The position numbers and the translations under genes are program-made. From Photobacterium aphoticum (GTDB lineage Bacteria; Pseudomonadota; Gammaproteobacteria; Enterobacterales; Vibrionaceae), in NCBI RefSeq assembly GCF_001029435.1, contig NZ_LDOV01000009.1, positions 1 to 64,000 on the forward strand: 64,000 bases of DNA. Direction: 5' to 3'. Below the pieces are notes generated by a model. It ran no database searches and was not told the DNA's origin. It saw only the letters and a program-made list of their open reading frames with translations. Of the stretch, positions 55,122 to 63,828 are shown piece by piece (position 1 is the stretch's first letter; each line of letters opens with the position of its first letter).

Positions 55122-56781
55122 GTCACTAAAAACGACAGTGCTGGCCACGTGTTTGATGGCACTAGGGATGAGCAGCATGGCCATGGCCGCTCCGGTTACG
55201 GACATCAATAATGGCTACGAGGACTACACCATCCGCCGTACGCCGGCAGATATGACGCCGCAAGAGCGACAGGTCGCCAACCGTAACATCTATTCGTGTT
55301 ATTTGGGCTGTCACCGTCCGGCGGTGGAAGAAGTGCCGGAAACCCTGAGTCCGAAACTGGAAGGCTTTGATGCGCAGTATTTTTACGATCAGTTCGTGGA
55401 TATGGACATGGAGCGTCAGGCTGGCGTGTCGTCCCAGATGAAAGAAATGGTGTACACCGTGCCGCCGAAAGAAATTGCGGACATGGCGTTAGTGCTCAGC
55501 GAGCGCACCATGAAATGGAACCCGCGCAAAGAGGTGGTCGAAAGCGCGGCATATCAGCGCGGCAAAGCGAAGTATGACGCGACCTGTAAGATGTGTCATG
55601 GCGAGCAGGGGGCCAGCACCAATCCGGCTTACCCACCGCTGAAAGGCCAGATGCCGGCCTACGTGTTTGAACAGATGACCGCTTACCGCGATGGCAAGCG
55701 TACCAACCGTCAGGCAGCAGTCATGGTGCCGTTTGCCAAGATGCTGAGTGAAGACGATTACGCCGATATCGTGGCCTACGTGACCGGTATGTTCTACACC
55801 CCGGTAGAGCGCCGTGAGTTCATTACCGGTAAAGGCATGCCACCAGTAGAAGGGTTTAAATTGCCGGATACCGGTCAGATCCAAAACTTCACCGATAAAC
55901 ACGGGGAAGACGTGGATTACCCGAAAAACCCGATGAGTTACACCATCAGTCCGTCGGGCAAAACCGTGATTGACGATAATACCAAGCTGATGTGGGAGCG
56001 TGACTCATCCCGTATCTGGATGACGGCCGATGAAGGTCAGGCGTATTGTGACAATCTGGAACTGGATGGTTATGACGACTGGCGTTACCCGTTGATGAAA
56101 GAGCTGCAAAGTATTGCGGACTTAGGGGAGTTCCGTCCGGCGATCAATACCGATGCGTTCCTGAACATGCCGCGTTTGAGCTCGGGCGTGTGGGGCTTCC
56201 CGGTCAGTGATCATCCGGATCACGCTTGGCACATTGGTTTCCCGGAAGGTCATATCATGGGCCAGCATACCGCATCCACCAAACTGGTGCGTTGTGTGCG
56301 TGCTGACAATGGCGCGGCGTACCACAACATGCGTTACGTGGATAACGGTGACGGGACGGTAACAGAAAAAGTGACCGATCGTATGTGGCAGCAGAACATC
56401 GATTACCAGCGCCGTAACTGGCTGGATTCGATCGACTACTGCGAAAACTTGGACTATGCAGGCTACAAAGATTGGCGCTTGCCGAACATCAAAGAGCTGG
56501 TGTCGATTGTGAACTACAACAAGACCTCGCCGGCGATTGATGAAGAGTTCTTCCCGAACACGCCAATCAAGTACTTCTTCTGGAGTAGCACCACAGACTT
56601 ACCGGGGCCAACGCTGTTTGTGCGTCCGCTGCCACCGCGTAAGAAAGACCAAACTCCAGAGATGCTGGATCACCGCAAAGATACCGGTAACAAAGGATGG
56701 GCACAGGGTTACCAGATCGGCTCCGGTCTGGGGATGAGTAAAGACGTGGAGTTCTACACCCGTTGTATTCGTAACCCGTAA
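55114..56781 (+). CDS. cytochrome c fused to two Lcl/DUF1566 domains
   Basis: From the ATG at 55114 (GGAG about 11 bases upstream, overlapping the cytochrome stop) the precursor has 555 residues and a signal peptide ending near AMAAP. A first heme-like site is CYLGCH (62-67), a CX3CH arrangement with one residue more than normal. A second, CKMCH (158-162), is standard. Two Lcl-type domains follow (KLMWERDSSRIWMTADEGQA, about 315 onward, and RMWQQNIDYQRRNWLDSIDY, about 430 onward), each with an YDDWRYP or YKDWRLP core. Such domains occur in surface and adhesion proteins; fusion to a cytochrome is unusual. Confidence 0.88.
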   Translation: MDKSLKTTVLATCLMALGMSSMAMAAPVTDINNGYEDYTIRRTPADMTPQERQVANRNIYSCYLGCHRPAVEEVPETLSPKLEGFDAQYFYDQFVDMDMERQAGVSSQMKEMVYTVPPKEIADMALVLSERTMKWNPRKEVVESAAYQRGKAKYDATCKMCHGEQGASTNPAYPPLKGQMPAYVFEQMTAYRDGKRTNRQAAVMVPFAKMLSEDDYADIVAYVTGMFYTPVERREFITGKGMPPVEGFKLPDTGQIQNFTDKHGEDVDYPKNPMSYTISPSGKTVIDDNTKLMWERDSSRIWMTADEGQAYCDNLELDGYDDWRYPLMKELQSIADLGEFRPAINTDAFLNMPRLSSGVWGFPVSDHPDHAWHIGFPEGHIMGQHTASTKLVRCVRADNGAAYHNMRYVDNGDGTVTEKVTDRMWQQNIDYQRRNWLDSIDYCENLDYAGYKDWRLPNIKELVSIVNYNKTSPAIDEEFFPNTPIKYFFWSSTTDLPGPTLFVRPLPPRKKDQTPEMLDHRKDTGNKGWAQGYQIGSGLGMSKDVEFYTRCIRNP

Positions 56782-56803
56782 CGCGCTTTTCCTGCCTATT
56801 TCA

Positions 56804-56824
56804 GTGCCCCCTTCATGGGGGCAC
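56804..56824 (+). other. hairpin just before the beta-propeller gene
   Basis: GTGCCCCC (56804-56811) pairs perfectly with GGGGGCAC (56817-56824) around TTCAT, immediately before the AGGAG ribosome binding site. There is no T-run. It may stabilise mRNA or influence translation of the next gene. Confidence 0.6.
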
Positions 56825-56834
56825 AGGAGATCTT

Positions 56835-58019
56835 ATGACTGTATTAACATCTGTGTTTTTCAATACGGCGGCACGCACATTTTCCGCCGTTACCTCTCGC
56901 GTCAAACGGCCCGCTTTTCATTCATTGCTGACGGGTGCCCTATTGTGTACCCAGTTGCTGATCAGTGTCTGTCAGGCCGATGAGCCCGGCCGTTATGATG
57001 ACGGTGCCCGCTGGGCGTTTATTACCGATAAAACCTCTGCTCAGGTCGCGGTGGTGGATACCTTCTACCACAAGCATGTTGATACCCTGACCATGAAAGC
57101 CATTCCGACCATGATGGAAGTCTCGGATGTGCAGGACATGCTGCTGTACATCGACGGCAAAACCCCGCAAGTCTATGTGTACGATTTGGTGAAGAAGACG
57201 CATTGGGCTATGGCCGTTGAAAGCATTCCGCGTTCATTGGCGGTGGCGCCAGATGGTGCCCGCGTGGCGGTGGCACTGGATAATAAACTGGTGATGCTGG
57301 CGCCGCTGACCAACACCTATCTTGAAACCATTCCCAACCTTTCCATGCCCTACAGCCTGAACTTTGATACAGGCGGCTACAACCTCTACATCACCGATCA
57401 AACCAGCGGCAAAACCAAGATCTGGCGGGTACACGATGCGGCCATCACTGAGATCCAACTGGGCAGTGGCGGCAACGTCTCGGAAGTTACGCTTTCGCCG
57501 GATGCCCGTTTGGTGATGGTGGGGGACTTGGTCAACAACAACGTCAGTGTGTGGGATCTGTTCATGGAGCAAGAGTTTGCCCGTATTCCGTTGCAGTCGA
57601 CGCCGTGGCGTCCGTATGTGAGCTCTGACAGTGAGCACATGATCCTCGCGGCGAAAAACGGGCAGGGGCTGGTGGTGAACACCTGGACCGGGCAAACCGT
57701 GAAAAGCATCGACTTTAAAGATACCACCACCGAAATTCGTACCGGCTGGCTGGAAAGTATTGGTGTGGTGGCGACCCGCAGTGGCCTCAACATCTTTAAT
57801 CTGACCAGCAAAGAGGCCGCTAAGCACTTCCCGCTATCGGCACCGTTGGGGGATGTGGTGGTGGTCGCAGACTCCAAAACACTGTTTGCGACACAAGGTG
57901 GCCAGAGTCAGTTGTTGGTGGTGGATCTGCGAAAAGAGCGCCTGCTGCCTGCGCTAGAGACCGGCTTGAAAGCGCCGAACCTGATCGCGATGGGCCTGAC
58001 TAACACCATCTGTCATTAA
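56835..58019 (+). CDS. periplasmic YVTN-type beta-propeller protein
   Basis: The 394-residue protein has an N-terminal signal sequence (LLISVCQADEP) and WD/YVTN-like blades (RSLAVAPDGARVAVALDNKL, VTLSPDARLVMVGDLVNNNV). It resembles the cytochrome-d1-like propellers of NirF/NirN but has no CXXCH. It lies inside the redox cluster and may bind a cofactor or scaffold the cytochromes. Confidence 0.8.
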   Translation: MTVLTSVFFNTAARTFSAVTSRVKRPAFHSLLTGALLCTQLLISVCQADEPGRYDDGARWAFITDKTSAQVAVVDTFYHKHVDTLTMKAIPTMMEVSDVQDMLLYIDGKTPQVYVYDLVKKTHWAMAVESIPRSLAVAPDGARVAVALDNKLVMLAPLTNTYLETIPNLSMPYSLNFDTGGYNLYITDQTSGKTKIWRVHDAAITEIQLGSGGNVSEVTLSPDARLVMVGDLVNNNVSVWDLFMEQEFARIPLQSTPWRPYVSSDSEHMILAAKNGQGLVVNTWTGQTVKSIDFKDTTTEIRTGWLESIGVVATRSGLNIFNLTSKEAAKHFPLSAPLGDVVVVADSKTLFATQGGQSQLLVVDLRKERLLPALETGLKAPNLIAMGLTNTICH

Positions 58020-58063
58020 GTCATAGTAAGCAGCCCGTGAAGAGTGAAGAGTGAAGAAGGAGA

Positions 58064-58696
58064 ATGATGATGCGACACACAGACAAGGAAACCCAAAGCC
58101 GAGGGCGTAAGAGCCGTGTAATGGGGATGATAATGGGAATGGCAGGGGGCGTGATGACCACTGTGATAACCCTGATGGGAGCGGTATCGTCAGCGCATGC
58201 CGCGCCGCTGCAATTCACCTTGCATGAAGCCTCGCTCGGGGAGGTGACGGAAAAGCAATGGCCGGATAAATACCTGTTCATTGCCATCGGCTATACCTCC
58301 TGTCCGGAGATCTGCCCGACCACGGCGATGGACATGGCTGGGGTGATGAACCGTTTAGGTGAAAAAGCCAAGCACGTAGTGCCGCTGTTTATCTCGATAG
58401 ATCCGCACCGCGATACGGCCTCTAATCTGGCGCAGTATGTGTCTTATTTCCATCCCAATCTGGTGGGGTTAGTGGGCACTGACGCACAAACTAAAGCGGT
58501 CGCCAAAGCCCTGAAAAGCACCTATGGCTATTCCCGTGACGGCAAGCCGGTCTACCCACCACTGCCGGCACTCTATGAGGTATTCCACTCTACCTATATG
58601 TACTTGTATGGCCCGGACCGTGAGCTGATTGACGTATACGGTTATGGTGACGGGCCAGAGAAAATGGCGGCCCATATCGCGAGGGAAATCCCGTGA
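58064..58696 (+). CDS. SCO1/SenC copper-delivery protein
   Basis: The protein has a membrane anchor or signal peptide and the thioredoxin-like SCO fold with TSCPEICPTT (Cys80 and Cys84) and a conserved His in VFHSTYMYL. These three residues bind copper in the family. SCO proteins mature CuA or other copper sites. AAGGAG precedes a row of three ATGs at 58064, 58067 and 58070; the third has the best spacing. Confidence 0.9.
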   Translation: MMMRHTDKETQSRGRKSRVMGMIMGMAGGVMTTVITLMGAVSSAHAAPLQFTLHEASLGEVTEKQWPDKYLFIAIGYTSCPEICPTTAMDMAGVMNRLGEKAKHVVPLFISIDPHRDTASNLAQYVSYFHPNLVGLVGTDAQTKAVAKALKSTYGYSRDGKPVYPPLPALYEVFHSTYMYLYGPDRELIDVYGYGDGPEKMAAHIAREIP

Positions 58697-59280
58697 GACG
58701 ACAGAGTGGGGGAGCGAGATGGCGTGTCGGTTTGTTGCTACTCAGTGCGACTGGCGCGTCACCGGCATTGGCTGACCAAGCGGGTTCACAGTGTGCCGTA
58801 CCCGCCCCTTTTGTTGCCATTGATGATCCGCAGATCTGGATCCAGCCGCTGCAAAAGGCGTTACCCGCATCGCATCAGTCAGTATTCACGACACCGGTGA
58901 CACTGATTAACTATTGGGCGGTATGGTGCCCGCCGTGTCGTAAAGAGTTGCCGATGCTGGCCAAGATGCAAGAAACGCTCGTCAGTTCGCAAGCCCCGGC
59001 CAGTGTGGGTGCCGTGCATGTGGGCAATCACTTACCTGCGATAACGGCCACCTTAGAAAAACTGGCGGCCACTTCGCTGGGCAGTGAGTTTATTGAAGAC
59101 TTTAATGCGGTGCGGCAGTTGGGATTTAAGGGGCTGCCAGCGACTGTCGTGACGGTGAACGGCCTGCCACAGTATCGTGCGGATGGGTATTTGCATACTG
59201 ATCCACAGGTGCTGACGGCGTGGTTGACGTGCCTTGGCGTAAACCGCGCACAAACCATTACACGGAATGAACAAAAATGA
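58693..59280 (+). CDS. TlpA/ResA-like periplasmic thioredoxin
   Basis: The 195-residue precursor starts at a GTG overlapping the SCO1 stop. It has a signal sequence (LSATGASPALA) and a thioredoxin fold with NYWAVWCPPCRKELP, the CPPC active site. TlpA-type proteins reduce SCO1 and apocytochrome cysteines, which fits the neighbours. Confidence 0.88.
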   Translation: MRRQSGGARWRVGLLLLSATGASPALADQAGSQCAVPAPFVAIDDPQIWIQPLQKALPASHQSVFTTPVTLINYWAVWCPPCRKELPMLAKMQETLVSSQAPASVGAVHVGNHLPAITATLEKLAATSLGSEFIEDFNAVRQLGFKGLPATVVTVNGLPQYRADGYLHTDPQVLTAWLTCLGVNRAQTITRNEQK

Positions 59281-59291
59281 GAGGAAAAATC

Positions 59292-59651
59292 ATGGGACGA
59301 TTTATGCGATATAAGCACATTAGTGTCGCCATTAGCCTGTGGCTGTTAGGCGGACTGTCTGTTGCCTCTGCATCGGTATCGGCGAGTGAAACCGGTGAGC
59401 AATTGTATAAAAATCCGGGACGCGGTGGATGTATTCAGTGCCACGGCGAAGCCGGCAATGGACCGGTGATCCCAATGTACCCGAAAATCGGCGGCCAGTC
59501 AGAAATCTACCTGTATAACCAGATGATTGATTACAAAGCCAAGCGCCGTAAAAACGGATTGTATGTCCCGATGGAAGTGGCCATGCAACCGTTTAGTGAC
59601 GAAGAAATCCGCGCCATGGCACAGTATCTGGCACAACAAAAAGCGTTTTGA
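59292..59651 (+). CDS. small monoheme cytochrome c, class I
   Basis: From the ATG at 59292 (GAGAGG 6 bases upstream) the precursor has 119 residues, a signal peptide and one CIQCHG heme site with a likely axial Met in VPMEVAMQPF. An earlier ATG at 59277 overlaps the preceding stop. It could be the soluble electron carrier of the cluster. Confidence 0.88.
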   Translation: MGRFMRYKHISVAISLWLLGGLSVASASVSASETGEQLYKNPGRGGCIQCHGEAGNGPVIPMYPKIGGQSEIYLYNQMIDYKAKRRKNGLYVPMEVAMQPFSDEEIRAMAQYLAQQKAF

Positions 59652-59700
59652 TGAAGCGAGAAGCGCTCGGTACAGAGACGAGATCGTATGGCATCAATGA

Positions 59701-59737
59701 GAGGAGGGAGGTCAAGATAGGCCTTCCTCTTTTTTTA
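59701..59737 (+). terminator. terminator of the redox cluster
   Basis: GAGGAGGG (59701-59708) pairs with CCTTCCTC (59722-59729) with one G-T pair, followed by seven T. It lies 50 bases after the last cytochrome gene. Confidence 0.82.
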
Positions 59738-59820
59738 CGTAAGAATAACTATCTATAGCGGATCAACGTCACTACAATGCGCGCCAAACCATAAGTCATA
59801 CAATAATAAGAGAGTAGAGC

Positions 59821-60318
59821 ATGAGTGTGATTGTCAGAGAAGTCACGGTTCAGGATGCACAAGGGATCACTGATGTGCTTAACCCGATTATCACGGAAGG
59901 GTTATACACGATTTTGGACTGCACGTTTACGGCAGAGGAAGAAGCGGCCTTTATTCAAGATTTTCCTGAGCGCGGTGTGTTTCAGGTTGCCACCAATGAA
60001 GCAGGAAAAGTACTGGGTTTCCAAAACGTCGAGCCGTTTGCGTCGTACACCAAAGCGTTCGATCATGTCGGTATCATCGGTACGTTTGTGGATGCTGACA
60101 GCCGTGGTCAAGGCGTGGGTAAACAGTTGTTTGCGGCAACGATTGAAGTTGCCAAGCAAAAGGGCTACGAGAAACTGTTTGCGTATGTGCGTGCCGATAA
60201 TGAACGCGCGCTGGCCGTGTACTTGCGCCAAGGCTTTGAAGTGGTGGGTACCGCTAAGAAGCATGGCAAAATCGGCGATCGTTATATTGACGAAATCCTG
60301 ATTGAGAAGTTTTTGTAA
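59821..60318 (+). CDS. GNAT-family N-acetyltransferase
   Basis: The 165-residue protein has a GNAT fold with the acetyl-CoA loop DADSRGQGVGKQLF (about 97-110) and the C-terminal block ALAVYLRQGFEVVGT. The substrate is unknown. Base composition matches the backbone; the AT-rich module begins just after it. Confidence 0.88.
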   Translation: MSVIVREVTVQDAQGITDVLNPIITEGLYTILDCTFTAEEEAAFIQDFPERGVFQVATNEAGKVLGFQNVEPFASYTKAFDHVGIIGTFVDADSRGQGVGKQLFAATIEVAKQKGYEKLFAYVRADNERALAVYLRQGFEVVGTAKKHGKIGDRYIDEILIEKFL

Positions 60319-60332
60319 GCCTATAAGTAAAC

Positions 60333-60355
60333 GATGAGGTTCAATGGGCCTCATC
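60333..60355 (+). terminator. hairpin after the acetyltransferase gene
   Basis: GATGAGG (60333-60339) pairs with CCTCATC (60349-60355). There is no T-run, so termination is doubtful. Confidence 0.4.
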
Positions 60356-60582
60356 TGGTCATCGTGCCACTCGGCGGCGCTGTTTCCTTTCTTTTGCTAT
60401 CCCTCTCTACGTTTTGTTAGATTCAAAAAACATAAAACCCAAAGACGATCCAAAATCTTGAAATCAGACGTTGAACAGTGACGATGATAAGATGAAACTT
60501 CAATAATTGCGTATACCTTGGAAGGTACAGACTACAGCCTTCATTAAGTAGGTATATGTAACCTTATTAAAAAGAGGATGTA

Positions 60583-61409
60583 ATGGGGTTATTTAAAAAT
60601 ATAAAAGATGGCTTTAGGGGAAAGCCTGACTTTTCATCATTACATGGGAAAACATATCAAATTGATGACCATTTGTTAACTTTCAGTGTTCCTCATAATG
60701 TAACTAGTAGTTCTGATTATCATAAAACAATTAAACTGGATGACTTTGATTGTTTGTCAAATATTGATCATCATGAAGTCGCATTAAAGATGGGGTATGT
60801 TGAATATTATTTCAACACTAAGATTGTTAATCCATTGTTACCTATAAATAGTCCAGGTAAAGTTTTTCTAAGGGTTAAACTTAAAAAATCCAATTTATGT
60901 TTAGATTATACTGAATCACTATCATGCTTTTTGGAGAAAAACTACTTTGAATATTTCCATGATCCTATCGTAAGTGATGACTCAATGCGTGGAATGCATA
61001 CGAAATTAATGAATAAAGCTCATGACTTTGCAAATAGGTGCTGGGGGGTAATCCTGAGTCATCTGAGAAAATAAAGTAAAAACAAGATTTCTTATTGGAT
61101 AGTTTTCTCCGTGCTTATCCTCCTATTAAATGTGCAGAGGTGGGTGTTGGAAATCATGTATTTTCGAAATATAAAGAGGGAAATATTTACCTGTTAAATA
61201 GATGCTCTCGATTTTATAATTTTCAATTAATTGATGATTACTTTATTAGTATTGAATTTCATTATGAGATTGAACAATCAATGGCTTCACGGAAGTTTGT
61301 CGAGTGGGTACGTACTGCTGATGAGCATTTTGAACGTTTAATTCTCGAGACCATCGAACTCTCTCGAGTGGGGGATTCGGTGATCAATAAAGTTAGTCGT
61401 AGCGTTTAG
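60583..61409 (+). pseudogene. inactivated copy of the immunity-like protein at 62894
   Basis: The sequence follows the intact paralogue at 62894-63736 along its full length. It starts MGLFKNIKDGFRGKPDFSS, leaves frame in a run of six G at 61043-61048, has an in-frame TAA at 61077-61079 in the continuing frame, then resumes with SFLRAYPPIKC to 61409. Two lesions argue against a simple sequencing error. Its 3' part is almost identical to that of the intact copy. Confidence 0.82.
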
Positions 61410-61441
61410 ATAAGTTACATTGTATGTGTAAAAGGGATTGC

Positions 61442-61455
61442 TTGTAAATTTACAA
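61442..61455. promoter_or_regulatory. 14-bp perfect palindrome upstream of the effector gene
   Basis: TTGTAAATTTACAA is its own reverse complement. It lies about 200 bases upstream of the candidate effector in an AT-rich, gene-free stretch. A dimeric regulator could bind it, but AT-rich palindromes of this size can arise by chance. Confidence 0.35.
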
Positions 61456-61650
61456 ATTAATAACAGTAACCCTGCAATAGGTTAGTTTGAAAGATAGTAT
61501 TTACTTAGATGTATCATATGTTTCCATAAAATTCATTACACTGATTTGCAATGAATTTAGGTGTGAATCTAAAAATAAATTTAACCAGTATGAAAAGTGA
61601 CTTGTTGTTTAGTAAACTTAGTATCATTTTATTTTATGAGGTTGTTAATA

Positions 61651-62883
61651 ATGACGTGGAAATTTGCAGGTCGGGCTGATGCTTTTGATGGATTTGCTGT
61701 AAATAATAAAACGGTAAAAGGTTTGGATAGTTTTCTTCCGGGGTATATTAGCCCTTCATTATTTAGTAGTAAAAAAATCAATATGTCCCGCCAAGCCTTA
61801 GCTATGCTTGCTTCTATGAATGAGTATGATCAGATGCAAGTTATTAAAGAGATGTATTACGTATCAGCAAATCCTCACTCTCGATCTGTAGTGAGGCACA
61901 AGAGATTTCCGTTGATTAGAATATATCGTTCACGCTATCCATTTAAAAATTATCATTATCTTCTGACTATCAAGTTAAAGGATGGAGAGGTAGTAATCCA
62001 TGATATTGCATTTGATGAACGTTTACATGGTCGTGATATTGCAAATAATTCGCATCAACGCACTCAAATGTATCATGTGAAGAAAGAAGATGGTGCTACA
62101 GGCAAGTATAATGGCACTCAAAATAATCAAGAGGTAAAGGCTCTGATGGAGGAGTGGAATGCGTCAAAAGCACAGCAAACATCAAATGTCAGAACTATTC
62201 ATGTTACCGTTAATGGGATGTTGAATGATTATAATAAAGCGGCAGGGCTAATGGGTATTCATACGCAGGTTGCTTATAATGAAGATAATCCAAGAGAATA
62301 TACTTTATTTCATAATCCGACTGATGAATGGAAGTTAGATATAATAGAATGTGGTTTTGATAAAACATGGAAAACGTCACATAATGCAAAACATTTAGCT
62401 GCTGTAATGAAACAATGCGCTCAAAATGGTCAGAAGGTGAAATGGACAGTGCACAGTCAAGGCGCGATCATTTTTGCTTCAGCATTAACATATCTTGAGG
62501 GGATAAACCCAGGGTTAAAGTTGCCTAATCAAGAATTGGTTGTTCATGCAGGAGGAACCGGTGTTGCTAAACTAGATCGTATCGCGAAAAAAGTTGGTCT
62601 TCGTATCAATAATCATAAAACACGTATCAATCCGTTTGATGCGGTACCTAATGTGTGTGGTTTTGAAATGAAAAACAGTAACAGTTCTTTAATGAAGTGT
62701 ATGAAAGCGTTTGGCCTAGTTATTAATGATGATGATATGACCATTAGTCCACATACACTGCCTTATTTTGGCCTGGAGTTGTATAGATTGCAGTTAATCA
62801 ATTCGGGGCATCATAAGGCGTTGAAAAGAGTAAACGACGTTGATTTGTTGATTAAAAAGTTAAATAATACTAATCGCTGTTGA
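61651..62883 (+). CDS. candidate alpha/beta-hydrolase (lipase-like) effector
   Basis: From the ATG at 61651 the protein has 410 residues; ATGs at 61597 and 61636 would add 18 or 5. There is no signal peptide. A WTVHSQGAIIFASAL segment looks like a nucleophile elbow (Ser269, with the first Gly of GxSxG replaced by Val). Asp330 in NPFDAVP and His368 in PHTLPYF could complete a Ser-Asp-His triad. HNPTDEWKLDIIECGFDK before the elbow recalls segments in lipase-type Rhs toxins. It lies between two paralogous immunity-like genes. A T6SS lipase effector is the leading idea, but it has no PAAR, MIX or Rhs region. Confidence 0.6.
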   Translation: MTWKFAGRADAFDGFAVNNKTVKGLDSFLPGYISPSLFSSKKINMSRQALAMLASMNEYDQMQVIKEMYYVSANPHSRSVVRHKRFPLIRIYRSRYPFKNYHYLLTIKLKDGEVVIHDIAFDERLHGRDIANNSHQRTQMYHVKKEDGATGKYNGTQNNQEVKALMEEWNASKAQQTSNVRTIHVTVNGMLNDYNKAAGLMGIHTQVAYNEDNPREYTLFHNPTDEWKLDIIECGFDKTWKTSHNAKHLAAVMKQCAQNGQKVKWTVHSQGAIIFASALTYLEGINPGLKLPNQELVVHAGGTGVAKLDRIAKKVGLRINNHKTRINPFDAVPNVCGFEMKNSNSSLMKCMKAFGLVINDDDMTISPHTLPYFGLELYRLQLINSGHHKALKRVNDVDLLIKKLNNTNRC

Positions 62884-62893
62884 GAGGTAAAGT

Positions 62894-63736
62894 ATGGGGC
62901 TATTTAAGACAGTAAAAGATGGATTTAGGGGGAAGCCTGATTTTTCATCAATACACAACTATATATATCAGATTGATGAACACTTATTAACATTAAGTTA
63001 CCCTCATAATATTAATAATGGTGTTAATTATCATAATCAAGTTAAAACTAATGATATTCAATGGTTGGATAAAATTTATCGCCATGAAACAGCTCTAAAG
63101 TTAGGATATATACAGTACTGTTTTCAAACAAAAATCATTGTCCCAATTCGTCCATTAAATAGTCCCGGTCATGTATTTGTTTATTTGAACTTGAAAAAGG
63201 CAAGTATTGATGTGGAGTGTATTAGTTCATTAACGAGCTATTTGGAGAAAAATTATTTTGAGTATTATCATGACCCTGTTGTCTGTAACAAAACCCATAG
63301 GGGAAGACATACGGATATAATGAATGAAGCTCATGATTTCGCAATACGGTGCTGGGGTGAGAATCCAGAGTCCCAAGAGGATATAAGAGAGAAACAAGAA
63401 TTTTTATTAGGACGATTTCTCCGTGCATTTCCACCAATAAAGTGTGAAGAAGTTAAAATTAGAACGAATACTTTTGCAAAATATAAAGAGGGGAATCTTG
63501 ATTTGACCCATAAGTGTTCTCGTTTTTATAATCTTCCATTAAAAGGTGATTATTATATCAGTATTGAATTTCATTATGAAATTGAACAATCAATGGCTTC
63601 ACGGAAGTTTGTCGAGTGGGTTCGTACAGCTGATGAGCATTTTGAACGTTCAATTTTAGAGACCGTCGAACTCTCTCGAGTGGTGGATTCAATCGTTGAT
63701 ATCCCCGCTGATAAAATTGAGAGCAGAGACAGTTAG
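62894..63736 (+). CDS. intact immunity-like protein paired with the effector candidate
   Basis: The 280-residue protein has no signal peptide and begins MGLFKTVKDGFRGKPDFSS. It is 11 bases after the effector gene, with a GAGAGG ribosome binding site. Its closest visible relative is the pseudogene at 60583-61409. Duplicate genes flanking a toxin are typical for immunity proteins. No named family is recognised. Lack of a signal peptide suggests action in the cytoplasm. Confidence 0.65.
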   Translation: MGLFKTVKDGFRGKPDFSSIHNYIYQIDEHLLTLSYPHNINNGVNYHNQVKTNDIQWLDKIYRHETALKLGYIQYCFQTKIIVPIRPLNSPGHVFVYLNLKKASIDVECISSLTSYLEKNYFEYYHDPVVCNKTHRGRHTDIMNEAHDFAIRCWGENPESQEDIREKQEFLLGRFLRAFPPIKCEEVKIRTNTFAKYKEGNLDLTHKCSRFYNLPLKGDYYISIEFHYEIEQSMASRKFVEWVRTADEHFERSILETVELSRVVDSIVDIPADKIESRDS

Positions 63737-63775
63737 TCGTTGAGTGGTTAGCTTGATCGTGCAGGTTCTGATTTT

Positions 63776-63800
63776 GCCGCACTGTTTTGTGCGGCTTTTT
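63776..63800 (+). terminator. terminator of the effector/immunity module
   Basis: GCCGCAC (63776-63782) pairs perfectly with GTGCGGC (63789-63795), followed by TTTTTCTTTG. It lies 40 bases after the immunity gene. Confidence 0.88.
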
Positions 63801-63828
63801 CTTTGTTTGACGCGATAACCTGTAATTG

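Noticed and set aside
61095..61409. Independent 104-residue gene from a TTG
   Set aside because: It is the continuation of the pseudogene begun at 60583, as alignment with 62894-63736 shows.
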